The notes under the pieces: generated by a model
The model's database searches: none
What the model saw: only the letters and a program-made list of their open reading frames with translations
What the model was told of the DNA's origin: nothing
Program-made: the position numbers and the translations under genes
Part shown: piece after piece, positions 1 to 11,961 of the stretch
Layout: every line of letters begins with the position of its first letter
Numbering within the stretch: position 1 is the stretch's first letter
Origin: Rhexocercosporidium sp. MPI-PUGE-AT-0058
Lineage: Eukaryota > Ascomycota > Leotiomycetes > Helotiales
NCBI GenBank assembly: GCA_020746875.1
Contig: JAGTJL010000001.1
Coordinates: 3,782,001-3,846,000, forward strand
DNA: 64,000 nucleotides
Direction: 5' to 3'

Positions 1-1680
1 CACTGGCCGTGGCACTTGCACTGCATGGATGGGGTGGCCCTGGTCATGGCCTGCATACCTACTCCTCTACCCATCCCTATTTACGGAGTAGCTATGCCTA
101 AGTCGTACTACTCCGTGTGGAGCAAGCAAAGCAAATCAAAGAAAATCATCAACGACTGGATTGGGCAGAGAGGAATCGAAACGACAGCCTAGAAGTGTTA
201 GATGCTGTGCTATGTCTTATTTACTATATTAAATGGGCAGGTATTAACTAACAAGTACGGGAGTTTAGAGAGTAACTACTAGCTACATACCGTTGGCCTG
301 GACAATACAAGACAAGGCAACATAACGCAAGACAACACAAGACAGGGCTACTTCGCTTCGGTTCGCTTGAGCCAGTCACGCTATTCTATCCCATGCCCAG
401 AGGCTTCACTTCACTTCACTAACCAGGTTTGCGGCAGGGCGTGTAGATGTGTTGATATGGATGCTACTGGCTCATTCGACCGCAGGAGTGAGTGGCTTTA
501 TGCAAAGCTGCAGTAGTAGAGGGAGGATGAGGGGGGTAGGTACTGTAGGTCCGGTAGGCAGAACTCCAGACACTGCGGAGATACGAAGCATGCCTACAGT
601 CCCTAGGATCCGGCTTGAGGCAAAGCCAAAGTTTATCTCGAGAACGAGGCATTTGTGATAGATTCGTACTAGCTATCAAAATAGTCTTCTAGCGCTGAGC
701 GTACGACGCACGTCCGTGTCCCGACAACGTTCTTCCTACCTTGCCTGACCTTGCCTTGCCTTGCTTGCCTCATGATATCTCTCCGTTCAAATCAGCTGCC
801 TTCGACTCCAGATTTCTCCGCAATCGCGGTAACACAGGGGAAGCTCGGGCGCTGGGCTCGTCGTCCAATGACTGTAACCTACTAAACAAGTGCATCGTGA
901 TGCCAAAAATGCAAGGAGTGGGGAAAGTGTTTATTTAACATTTAGCGCTGCATGTACCTGGTGCATCACTCGTAGATAGACCGACCAGAGGTTTGATGTC
1001 AGGATTACGGGGAGGAAAACAAGTCAAAGACGCGGCCCGGGAAGCACGGCGGGGCGGGATGCTCTTTTGTCCCCCGTGAGCCGGCGCTCCCCGCTGGTCT
1101 TGAAGGTCTCGAAGGTCTTGTCGTGCGTATCTGTTCCGTATGTACCGACCGTACAGAGGGGGAGAGAGAGATATGAGTGCAATTGTATCGTCACATCGTC
1201 CATAGAAGTCTTCTTCAGCAACGATCAGCACATGCGTTCTACAACTCCGAGGACCTTCCTTCCTTCCTTCCTTCTTACCTGAGGTAGGTAGTGAAGGGTG
1301 AGCAGTGATTCATTCAATCCCTCCAAACCTACTTTGTCGACTACTTGTCGCCCACTTACCTACTTCTCTGCTTTCTCTTCTCTCCTCTTCTCTTCTCTCC
1401 TCTTCTCCCTCCCTCCTCCCCTCCCTGCGGAATTACGCGGCACACGCCCAGCATTCTTCCCATCCCTTCCATTCCCTTTCCTTCCCTTCTCTCGCCCTCA
1501 CCTCTCATCTCTAGTGAATGACAGTCCAGACCAGGGCGTGTTGGCTCTACCAGTATGTTATCTTGCCCTGGCCTGGCCTGGCCTCCCTGCCTGCGTTTGC
1601 CTTGCAAGCATCGGCTCATCCGCTAGGGAGACCAGCTAGCCAGTTAGAGAGGCTTCGGCTCGATGATATTTGTACTTACT

Positions 1681-1790
1681 GAAGTCGTAGTCGTAGTAGT
1701 AGTAGGTAGTAAGTAGTAGTAGTAGGTAGTAAGTAGTAGTAGTAGTAGGTAGTAAGTAGTAGTAGTAGGTAGGAGTAGTCCTAGTAGTAC
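1681..1790. repeat. AGT-rich minisatellite
   Basis: An imperfect tandem array built from a unit of about 20 bp of the form (AGT)3-4 AGGTAGTAAGT, repeated roughly four times. It is flanked by degenerate GTAGTCGTAGT and CCTAGTAGTACC. It lies in the presumed promoter region of the following gene. Confidence 0.85.
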
Positions 1791-2154
1791 CTAACTGCCT
1801 ACCTACCTTCGTAAGTACCTCGCTAACTTAGTACTTTGTAAAATCCCTTTCAGAGCCCAGCAAGCCTGTCGTCACCCTCGCTAATTACCTGATTACTTCC
1901 AACTGGCTGCTGTGGTGTTGTGGCTCCTTGGACCTGTGGCCCTGAAGGCTCTAACCCCAGCCCAAGCCAGCCCAAGCCAAGCCAACCCCGAGCCATCGCT
2001 TCAGTCCCAGTCCCAGTCCCACTTCTACTCTCGTCCCACTCCTACTCTACTCTACTCTACTACTCTACTCCCTCCACTCCCCCCCTCCACTATTCCCACC
2101 CACTGCTCCCACCTCCACTTTTTCCCTCCCTCTCTCCCTCCTCCACTCCGCTCC

Positions 2155-2340
2155 ACCACTGCACTGCACTGCACTACACTACACTACACCACCCTACACT
2201 ACACTACAGACCGCACGCACGCACGCACTTCCTTCGTACAACCCTTGCCCTTACTTACTTACTTCCGTACTTACTTACCTACCCTTACCAACGCCTCCTC
2301 CTCCTCTCCTCCTCCTCCTCCTCCACCTCCACCTCCATAA
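2155..2340. repeat. Compound microsatellite cluster
   Basis: Successive simple repeats: CACTG/CACTA pentamers (about 2155-2210), GCAC tetramers (about 2214-2227), CTTA tetramers, then CTC and CAC triplets up to 2340. All lie on the pyrimidine-rich strand upstream of the Reg1-like gene. Confidence 0.8.
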
Positions 2341-2865
2341 CCTGTCAATCTCTTCCCTCCCCTCTCCTCTTGCCTCCTCTTCCAACGTCTCCAATCCTGT
2401 CTGTCTTCGACCTCACTCACATCTCTCGCAGTCTTCCCCCCCATTCTCTATCGACAGACAGCTCACTCAACTCCTCCGACTCGAGAGGAATTAATTACCC
2501 TTGGAATCCAATTTCCCTCCCCGCCTCTCCTCGCCTCGGCTCAAACCCTCCGTCCTCCATTCCAGACTCGAGGGGCGGCCTGCATTGTCCCTCCTGCCCT
2601 GGCCTCCACATCTTCACAGCAACAACTTGCGCTCGCGATCACATAGGCGCGTCAATACATGTCGACACTGTCTTGATGATAGAGCGGATAGCACAATTTT
2701 TGGATTGTTGGGAGGCCGGCTGTGGGAATCCCCGGATCTACATAAACGTCATTCTGTCGTAAATTATTTTCACCCCAAGGAAAGACTTCTCTCGATCCTC
2801 TGGTCCAAGGACCTAAAAAAAAAAACCCCCACACAACCACTCGCCCCCTCCCTGCCTCTACAACA

Positions 2866-4674
2866 ATGGCCGTTGTGCTCAATTCGGATGAGAATAGCTA
2901 CTTCTCCTCGAGCCCTCTCCGTCGCTCCCATTCCCAACCGAAGTTCGTGACGCAGTCATCCTACTCGAAAAGCCCGTCCAGGTCGAAGAGCAATAGCAGC
3001 TTCAACACCACAATTTCACCCACTCATTCCGCCAATTCATCTGCTCCGTCGTCCCCGCGCACCCTGACAGCCGACTCGACTGCCCCCTCGTACTCTTCAA
3101 CACCCGCAAGTAGCTTGTCGCTCGACAACAACTGCGACGATCAGGACGACGAGGACCAGATCGTCTTCCCTTCGTACGACGACGTGGGTTATTACGACCA
3201 AGTCGAAGACCTGGAACCACCAGCCAGCCCCCGTACGGGTGATTCCTACACCGTTTCACCAACCTCAAACAGCACCTCAACGAATGTGTCGAGGCCAGAG
3301 ACCCCGGAGCCTGTGGAGCATGCAGAGGACGATACCGCAGTACGGACACAACCCTCGAGACATGTAGACTACTTATCGCACAATTGGAAAGAGGAGGACA
3401 TCTGGTCCTCGTGGAAGCATATTGTGTCGAAGCGGAAAGCTTACGGGAACAGTGCAAGGTTAGAAAACGCGTCGTGGCGAACATGGACAAAATCGAAGAA
3501 CAAATTGAAGACTGTCTCTCCAGAAACGCTCAATTGGTAAGTCCTTCCGTCCGTCCTATCGATTTGTCGGTTTGGCATCTTTTTATGCTTGCTAACCTCA
3601 GCTAGGCTCAAGGATTGTGATGTGACCTGGTTATATGGACCACTACAGACCGGATCAGACAAGATGTTACATCTCCCTTCTACCTCTCCCGTGAACAGCA
3701 GCCGGATATCCAAGTCCAATTCCTTCTTGCAAAAGAAGCCGATTCTCAAGAAACGGAGTGTGTCGGAGATTATGCTCCAGAGGTCATTATCATCATCATC
3801 ATTGCTGAAGCAAGCAGCAGCAGCCGTTCAAGCACAGCAGTATGATAATGGGGGAATGATGCGGCCATCCATCGGCCGGAGAACGTCGGATTACGCTTAT
3901 CCCTTCTCTTCTAGGCGGCTAAGCAGAGAAAACACCAGCATGCTTTCATCAATCTCTTCATCTGGCCTTGCTTCTCCAGGGACGGGTGAGAAGAAGCACA
4001 TTCATTTCAATGAGCAGGTGGAACAGTGCATAGCACTCGATATGAAAGGAGATGACGACGAGGAGCCAGATTCATATGCAATCCACAACTACGACAGCGA
4101 TTCTGATGATGGTGCCATTATGATGAAGAGAAGCAATTCAAAACGTCGATTGCCTCCTCTTCACAGCAAAAGGACAACCCCCCGGCAAAGCTTCACTGCC
4201 GAGAGCAAGACAATTGCCATGCTACCCTCAACGACGTTAAAATATAGAGCAGATACGCCTGAACCCCCGGAAACAGCTATGAAACATAGCAATGGAATCT
4301 GGAATGGGACAAAATTGTCTCCTTCGCCGTCCCAAGAGACCCTTAGGCCATCAAAACCGTCAACGAGGCTGTTACTAGGAGATGATGAAGAAGACGACGA
4401 CATGGATTGGCAACCACCAAATGCTTTCGCCAACCGCAAGGATAGTGTGTCTGTGACCCAGGAACGCTTTCAGGCTCTCCATACGTCGGGCTCATCATCC
4501 AGTCTGACTGGTGAGCCCTCTGGAATGAGGAGAACGCCATCTGGGATGTTCATGCCGTACGAGGAGGACGAAGACGACGTGGTATCAGAAGGCCTGTTTG
4601 GAAAAGTCGTGGATACCGTGAATACGGCCAAGGATATTGCACACGTAATTTGGAACGTGGGGTGGAGACGGTAG
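2866..4674 (+). CDS. Reg1-like protein phosphatase 1 regulatory subunit
   Basis: Two exons, 2866-3536 and 3606-4674, give 579 aa. The intron has a GTAAGT donor, a CTAAC branch and a TAG acceptor. The residues around the junction form one continuous conserved block: a WKEEDIWSSW segment, then RLENASWRTW, then DCDVTWLYGPLQ across the splice. This is the N-terminal block of fungal Reg1/Reg2-type proteins (DUF1752-like). A second landmark near residue 354 is K-H-I-H-F followed by NEQVEQCIAL, which fits an RVxF-type PP1 docking site. The rest is Ser/Thr/Asp-rich and probably disordered. In yeast, Reg1 targets the PP1 catalytic subunit Glc7 to Snf1 kinase and maintains glucose repression; the same role here is inferred. 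The ATG at 2866 sits in an A-rich context (CAACAATGG) after a pyrimidine-rich leader. Confidence 0.85.
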
Positions 4675-7600
4675 TCGTTATGAGGACTTCTCTCGATACT
4701 TCTCCACGGTCCCATGCTGGTCATAACAACAGGCTCGCCACGGTCAACTGGTGTTGAAAGTCTCCGTAACATAATGATTACATATACGGACGGCGTACAT
4801 AACGGTGGCTACTATACATAATCCCACCATCCAAAATCATAGGGGTACGGAGGCGGTTGGCGTTATTGGAAATCTTTTGCTGCTCTGGTCGATTTTATGA
4901 CTAGGCTGTGTTGTACTCTGGAAATGGGCGGCTTTATACAAGGTTTGGGAGTCTCACTGGAATCTGGATTAATTGGGGGTTTCTGTCCATTTGGTCATGG
5001 ATGGGCTCTTCTCTGGATAAAAGGCTCGACGAATTTACGGCTGGCTGGCTTACTGGGATAGATATAGGTCTTCGGAGACGGTCCTACAAAAGGATGGGAC
5101 ACGTCTATCTGATCAGGTCATGGCTTTGAATAATAAGAAAAGCAATTAGACCAATGTCACAACAAACTCATTTTCAATTCATTTCTAAACAAGGCCCGAG
5201 AGCTATGAATTACATTACGATACACTTACAGGTACGGTATGAGGAGAACAGTACGATTATGACCTGTCACATCTCAACATGCGGGACCTCTTCAGCACTT
5301 TCCCATCTCCCATCAAGCATCACCAAGCTCCGCCAGAACTCCCCCTTCTTTCTCCCTTGTCGTTACCCCACAATTCTGACCTGTTCGTTTCCTTTCTCTC
5401 TCCTTCTACCTCAACATGACAGCGATCCTGCTTCGATCATGCAGTCATCCCTTTCCAACCTCGCCTTGCCGTGTTTCCCCATATTACATCGAGTTAACTG
5501 TACATACATGAAAAAATGCACGAAGGAAAGTTACATGCATGTGGTGGCAGGAAAGCCGGCAGAGTTGCCTGCTGCTTACCTGCATGCCATGGTGTGTATG
5601 GTATGGGGTAGCATGGCAAGGCGTGCCAATTCCACTCACTACTTGCACGTTCATTCACACATATCGATCCGCCATTTACCTTTCCCCTCTTTACCTATGA
5701 AGTATGAAGAGCGTTTTGACCGTTTCGGTTCTCTTGCATCGTTGCATACAGGTGGACGGGAAATGAGATGCACTGCAGAGCAGGGAATGTTTCCCTTGGA
5801 GGCGAGATAGGTGGATTGATGGTTGGATTGGGGGGATTACATTACAGTGCAGTGCAGTCTGTACGTTCGGATGTATGATCTTGCGCCATCCCGAGGCTGT
5901 TCTCGGGTCGTAGGTAAGTCCCTTCAGCGCAGGGTAGGTGGATATGGAGATAGGATGGGTAGCCGAGATGGTCCGGTTTGTGTGGTGGTGTTGTGAGGGG
6001 GGAAGGGGTGCGTGTCGCGCATTGGCGAGCCGATGCCGCGAGCACGGCAGACGGGAGGGGAGGACAGTGATGGGATTGTCAACTCATTCATGGTTTCCAT
6101 GAGAGAGGGTGAAAGCGTTACTTACTCTGACGACACTCTCTAAATATTAACACGAGGTAATCAGATGATCTATGGTCGATGTCGTTATGTCTCAAGTTCA
6201 CGTCGTACACCGCTGTTTACTGGGGGCCTTATGTTGGCCTACACTAATCGACGCCATCGCCGAATGTACTTTTCTGTCTTTCTTGACCTAATTGATATCC
6301 GGTTCTAAGGGTTTACGAGGAATCCAAAGTGCGTATGCGTGTTTTGGAACGTGTGCAGGTTTGAAGCGGAGGATTCCGTGTCAGCTTACTGTTACTTATG
6401 AAGTTCTAAATCTCTTTAGGAGTGTCAGCTTTCGTTGTATATGCGGAGAGAGGAAAGGAGATTTGGAGCAATGAGTGACTGCATGAGGTACATAAACCGT
6501 AAAAACGAACGATCTGTCCATGCATGGACTTTCCAGCGTCCAGCTTTCGGCTTCCACCCCAGCTCTACAGCCTACACTCCAATTCCCAGGTTCCAGGTTC
6601 ATAAGACATCTCAATCAACAATACCATATGTCTCACGGGTAATAAACTGTAAACTCGAATCAATATTTCAAGGAGAAAGAAGGTTTGCTTTGGTACCCTC
6701 CTAATTCAGAAAGGGCTGAATGAACTGCACGTTTTACTCGTTCTGTTTCATTCCGATCTACAGTAGAATACAGGGCAGTTGCAGTTGCAGTAGGTACCGG
6801 CTGCGAATATCCCCGTGTGGGAAGGTTCCAGGTTCGGAGAATTTGCTTTATTCTGAAAAGTCTCATGTTTAGGTGATGTGGAGGATGCGGATGAAGACTG
6901 AGATGCGTTGTCTTATTCGTCTGGGGATACTCCAAGAGGGTGTGGAGGAGGAGAAGGTGTGTTGAGAGTTCGAGGAGGAGTGGAGTGGCTAATGTTTAGC
7001 AGGGAGCTACTTACCAAGATTGAGGCCGGACGGGGGGCGGGGAAGCGGGGAGGTGAAGCCAGCCTATGGAGAGGAGAGGAGGGAGGAGGGTTGAGATGAG
7101 AGGACGAGGAGCTTTTACTGCAGTTCGAGAGGGGGATCTGCAGACTAGATCACTCTGGGGTTGCGATTGTTATGGTTGTACCCTGGTTGGGACGTTGGGA
7201 ATGATGGAGAGGTGGGTCGATGATCGCCCGATGTCAGGTTTGTGTCAGTTCCTGGCTAATTGGCGGGTTTAAGTGAGAGAAACTGTTTCAGAGCTAGCAC
7301 TAGTGGTGAGGTTCTTGAGGATACGCCATTTGTCTAGTTGGTGTGACTAAAAGTATCATGGCTATAAACTACTGTGACGTGCAAGATTGGGTGGGTAAAC
7401 AAGTACAACGTTTCTGTCGAGGAAAGGATCACATGTAATTATCCGGATTCGGTTGATATGAGGATGGGTTGATAGTCGAGCTATGGCATTTCTGCAAGGA
7501 AGTGGATCGTGCAGGTGGTATTGTTGATGGATCGGAGATCCGTATTTGTGTGGTGATTGAGAGACTGGCATAAGAGAGTACTCGATACGATCGATGTAAG

Positions 7601-8292
7601 CAAGTGTTGATGAAGTAAATGTTTGATACTTGGACACCTAGCTCTGTATCCTTCCCTAGCTGCATTGAAGCTATCCCGTGTTTTAGGACTCTTGTCTGTA
7701 AGTCATTTCTGAGGTTTGGGTTTAGAACTCCTTGGAATTTAGAAGCCCAAGTCCTGACTCTACTGATTTTGTTCTAAAGATGCAAGTCCCGAGTTCGAAA
7801 GAGTGGTGAGATGGGTCAAAGGAGATATCTTCGCTGAACCTCTCTACAGCTGGCTTTCCTTCTCAAGGTGAAGTGAAGTTGTCCTCAACTGTTCGAAAAG
7901 GAGGATACCTCGGTGCTCCCGCTTCAACGCATGTTATGGGAATTTTGGGCTTATTTCTAGGCTCGTAAGTCTAAGACGTCAACGTGGAAACAGCACCAGC
8001 ATTGGATTAGTAAACAGTTGGCGGGTAAGGTCTGAGAAAGAAAGGTTACTAGTAGCCAATATACATATCTTATACTCTATGTTCGTAGTAGCGGCCATGA
8101 CTTGAAAGTTTGGACTAATTCGGTATCTCAGTGTTCATATCCCTTGTCTAGTGGATGTCGATCTTTTGGATTTAGTACTTCTATGTCTCTGCACTGCTCA
8201 CACTGCGCTGCCGTACCATAATTAGCTCTGTCAGTGACATCACCTATGGCATTTGAGATACGAGAAGTGGAAAGTAGCTCCAAGCCATGTTG
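4675..8292. other. Gene-poor interval
   Basis: About 3.6 kb follows the Reg1-like gene. The first few hundred bases are presumably its 3' UTR. I found no gene model with a conserved domain on either strand. The longest open frame (5154-5810, +) has no recognisable motif. A stretch of about 35 residues at 7764-7870 (+) reads like protein but is closed by stops on both sides. No tRNA-like cloverleaf was recognised. Confidence 0.55.
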
Positions 8293-8686
8293 TTAAATGT
8301 CGAGAACCTCTTTGCCTGTGTCACATGGGACTTCAGTTTCAGACTCCGAAACATGATCCCCTGTATGGAAGACAATTAGTCCGAGGGCTGCAAGCTGTAT
8401 CGGAAGATAAGAAGACAAACTTCGAGCGCACGAGCCGCAAAGAGCTCTGACTGTAAGTTTTGCGGGAAAATCTTCCGCTTGGATATCGAAATGCCAGGCG
8501 TTGCGCTCTGAAAGCCTGTGATCGAAGGTCCTGCTCACTGGTTCCAACATGTCCGAGTCTATCTCGTTGACATCCACCTTTTTGCTGATGCTGACATCCT
8601 CACCCTTGAGACGAATCCCTTGCGCTAAAAGCCCGATTCCCCATGGAAGCAACGGGGGTAAGTCTTACGGCTTCCTTACTCTCCAT
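8293..8686 (-). CDS. Possible small hypothetical gene (two exons)
   Basis: A speculative model. Exon 1 is only 7 nt (8680-8686), with ATG in a strong CACCATGG context. A 55-nt intron follows (GTAAGG donor, TTTTAG acceptor). Exon 2 (8293-8624) then reads 110 codons to a TAA. The predicted 112-aa protein begins METQGIRLKGEDVSISKKVD and has a hydrophobic stretch near its middle; no family is recognised. The intron fits and the start context is good, but nothing independent supports expression. The middle part may contain a further intron ending near CCATACAG. It could equally be chance or a gene relic upstream of the convergently read RPC82 terminus. Confidence 0.3.
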
Positions 8687-9029
8687 GGTGACCCGGCAAG
8701 AGGTCCAGGCTGTTTTTTAAGCCGCACACATACCGTTACCTCCCACCCCCCTCAATTTGAGACACAAAGCCCGAGACAAGGACTGAAATTAGCAATTACC
8801 AAGCCATATCAATAGGAAAATTAAGAGTAGATGAGTATTTGCTTATTTTGCTGCTCGTTTGGCAACAGGGCAAATCTGATGGTATCACAAAGTTTCAAAG
8901 GTAGCCGGACGTAGCCTCGCTGCCAGTATCAAACGCCATGTCCAAATGCTGCAAAAGACGCCCTCCCATATGCATATCCATCCCGCAAAAATATTGTCAC
9001 ACGTCAATTCCCATAGCGTAGCTGCCCCC
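8687..9029. other. Short intergenic stretch
   Basis: About 340 bp between the uncertain small gene and the 3' end of RPC82. It probably includes the RPC82 3' UTR. I see no other feature. Confidence 0.5.
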
Positions 9030-11269
9030 TTAGAAATCACGGAATATCCCAACCAGTTGATCCAGTCGGAGGATTTGACCCAAGAGACTCTCCTCCTTTG
9101 TCCGCCAGATCTGGTAGATGTTCAACTGAGAAGGGTCGAGATACGTCTCTGGGTCTTGATCGAGCATATCAGTTCGCAGTGTCAATGCAATGACGTCGGC
9201 CACGTTGCGTCGCTCGAAATCAAGGCGTTGTAGGCATCTCGACATCATCTTGTAAGCATTCTCCAAGATCATAGTAGCAACTCGATCATTGTCGAAGAAC
9301 CAGAGGAATATGATGCGGTTTGGATTTTGGCGACCTGCATCTCTTGGCACTTCTTGGATGTCAACAACACCTGCCATCTGCATCTCAGCCAACTTGGTAC
9401 GAACATCCTTCTGCTTCATGAGGGCAAGATTGGGCAGCTGTTTCTCCTCGAGCTTCCCAAATTTTCTCAGCATTCGCGCCAATCGATGTCCAAATACTCC
9501 AAAGTTCTCCAACAACATAGCATCGAGCTCCGATTGTTGCATATGTTCAATGATGCGCTCAAAATCCACAGTCCATTCACCTTGACCACTATTTCCGCAC
9601 TTGCGGAGGAATCGAAAGTCATCAGATTCGAGGAGTTGGAGGTGGTTCTTGACTTGCTGCATACGATTTTCGCTGCGATCGGGGGCATCAGGTTCTGGCC
9701 TATCTTGGAAGGTGACCTTTGGACGCTTTGCTGGCTTCGGAGGCTCATCGGCGAAGGGGTCATCATCATCGACAGCTCCTGCGGCATGACCATCGCCATT
9801 CACTATGGTGTCTTCATCTGATTCGTGATCATCCATGCTAACATCTCCTTCGCCCCCTTTTGACCTGGCTATATTAATCTTCTTAACCTTTTCGCTTGGA
9901 GCCTTGCCGATACCCGCACCTGCATTGATGGACTTGCTGAGAGCCGCCGTGAGCTGCATGGTGGTGAAAGAAGGTCCATCTGGTACATCTTCAAAGTTCG
10001 AATTCGATTGGCACCGTGGGACCTTGTCCTCCAGAAGTCTGAGGCCGGCGGCGTAGATTAAGGAAGTTGTCTCTCCAATTCGATCTTGCGCAAAAGTAAC
10101 CAGCACTTGGTTTCGTAGCGCAACTGTACATTTTTCGTAATTGATGCGAACTACCAGATTCGTCTTCGAGTGATATTAGCATCCTTCTCCTACTTAAAGC
10201 TAGATAAACCCACGTCAAGTCTTGAACCATCATCGTCGTACAAATGATCACCATTGACAGCATCGCTACCTCCATTGGAAAGTCGTCTCCGCTTGTGGCT
10301 ACCATTCGTACCATTGTGGTCTCCATTCGCCATTCTCTTCCTGCCCTTCATCTGCCATCGACTCTGACCTTCGCTTCGTGCTGAGTCTAGACGTGCTTGG
10401 ATCTTAAGTCTCATTTCTTCCTTCTGCTTGAGGCCTTTTGTTCCGCCTTCATAGAATGCATCCTCGACTTCTCTCTCAATCTTGCTGTAGAGATCCGTCG
10501 GGCTTCGAAGCATACTTTCAAGAACTGGCTCGACCAAGCCAGCTTGAAGCAAGTGAGTCAGTACCGTATGTAGTGGACCGGTGGTACGATGTTCTTTGTC
10601 GTGGCCGTTGATGCCGTTCGTGGTAGCATGCCCATTGACTTTGCTGTTGGTATGTGCCTTTGGACCTGACTCATATACTGCTGCAAGATCGGAAATTCTG
10701 GTATGACCCAAAAGAAACAGATTCTGCATAACATCGCGCGCAAATGTGCCAAACCGACTCTCGACTGCCTCCATAATCTTCCCAGACCGGGCTAGGCCAT
10801 ATGCCGCATCATGATTTGCTTCGTAGAAAGTTCCTCCCTCCGCATCGCGATTGTGGAAGACGAGTCCCTGTTGGATGAGCACAGCAAGACCATGCTTTAC
10901 AGCGCGTGGGGAAAGTCGAGTGTGCTTGACTAGACTGGTCACGGTGAGGCGTCCTCGTCGTAGGAGCATCGTAAATATCCGCTGTGTAGCAAAGTCAGAC
11001 ATGACCAGACCAAAGTGATTTACGCAGCCTAGAGATGGCAGAGCAAATGCGCCCAGATATGGCCAGGATGCGACATGGCAGACTTACGCTAGTTAACTCG
11101 CCATAGGTCTCATCAACAAGCAGAGCACAAAGCTCTACGGCGTTTTTGGACTATAGCTTGTCAGTTTCGAGGCTCTGTCAAAAGGCGGTCTTCACACAGC
11201 TAGCTAGCAAATAGCTGGGCGGCGGGGAGAGAAGACAAGGAGAAAGAGAGAAAGGCATACTCGAGACAT
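9030..11269 (-). CDS. RPC82: DNA-directed RNA polymerase III subunit RPC3 (Rpc82)
   Basis: Four exons on the minus strand: 11261-11269, 11088-11150, 10214-10981 and 9030-10163, 657 aa. The first exon encodes only M-S-R. Exon 2 supplies SKNAVELCALLVDETYGELT, the hallmark N-terminus of Rpc82/RPC62, and exon 3 continues with RIFTMLLRRGRLTV and the winged-helix region. The 50-nt third intron is placed so that the frame runs LD-TNLVVRINYEKC, as the family expects. The C-terminal part ends in a helical segment after YLDPSQLNIYQIW. Rpc82 forms the Rpc82-Rpc34-Rpc31 subcomplex of Pol III, needed for initiation at tRNA and 5S genes in the nucleus. An acidic/Gly/Asn insert lies mid-protein. The family usually has 530-650 residues, so length fits. 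The gene is divergent from QCR2, sharing a 692-bp spacer. Confidence 0.93.
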
Positions 11270-11961
11270 GTTGCTTGCTTGCTTGCTTGCTTGTTTGCTG
11301 CTAGAGATTACGCCCGATCCCCAGAGCTTTCCACAATTGCTACCGGTGCTTCATTGACGAGGTGAGGCTGAGCGGGGAAGTCGTGGAGTGGAAGAAGGCA
11401 ATTTGGGGGGGGGGAGCTTGATAATATTTTCGAAGGTAGGTCACGAATGCCGTAGCCGTATAGTCAACCCCACCATCCCGAAGTGTGAACCTTCTGGCGC
11501 CTCGCTAAAATCTGCACTGGCTTGAGACGATTAAAGCGGCACTCACTGCACTGTGCTGTTCTGTTCTGTTCTGCACTGCATACACTCAAAGTACCCACCT
11601 TAGGTACAGGCTTTGGATGATAATAAGGATAATGACAGATACCGATGTATATCATGGAGGTTGGAGAAGTTCTAAAGTTACAGTACAGTAATGCTCAACC
11701 AGATCTCGCTTGACTCTTGATATCTTACTTTTCTAAACCGCTCGCGTAAGTCAATTTCCAAGATAGTCACTATCTACCGCCGCTTTTGTGCTCTCCAAGC
11801 CGACCGACCCAGGCCATTTGTCTCCTGCAGACTCGGTCTTTACGCTCCGCCCTAATTGCACGCCCCGAAATCTTCCCTAGAGCTTCAACAACCTCAACTC
11901 CAAAGACCAGCCCACGCAGTCAAACTCTTGCGATTCCCCATCCACCAATCCTCCCCGCACA
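11270..11961. promoter_or_regulatory. Divergent promoter region RPC82 / QCR2
   Basis: A 692-bp spacer between two divergently transcribed housekeeping genes. Right next to the RPC82 start is a TTGC tetramer run (11271-11300). A run of ten G lies at 11405-11414 and TTCTG repeats near 11556-11572. The last 200 bp before QCR2 are C/T- and A-rich, like a leader. No TATA box was recognised. Confidence 0.6.
11271..11300. repeat. (TTGC)n microsatellite
   Basis: About six copies of the TTGC tetramer (one copy TTGT) immediately upstream of the RPC82 start codon, likely within its leader. Confidence 0.85.

Larger units (their letters stand above)
1..2865. other. Intergenic / long leader of the Reg1-like gene
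   Basis: No convincing gene. The first 1.6 kb is mixed-composition DNA with short direct repeats and TTCC/CTCT runs. From about 1900 to 2865 the plus strand becomes strongly pyrimidine-rich, with many CCT, CTC and CACTA repeats. This is the usual look of a filamentous-fungal promoter and 5' UTR ahead of a regulatory gene. Open frames of 142-280 codons across 1912-2950 are low-complexity artefacts of the repeats. Confidence 0.7.

Noticed and set aside
1912..2762. Frames of 142-280 codons in the leader of the Reg1-like gene
   Set aside because: Low-complexity products of CT-rich microsatellites (poly Ser/Pro/Leu), in several frames at once.
5154..5810. 218-codon ORF on the plus strand
   Set aside because: Has an ATG and no stop, but no domain, unremarkable composition rich in His/Ser/Cys, and no splice neighbours; most likely chance.
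7764..7870. Protein-like stretch (SPEFERVVRWVKGDIFAEPL)
   Set aside because: Only about 35 codons with stops on both sides and no acceptable splice partner; could be a gene relic but cannot be supported.
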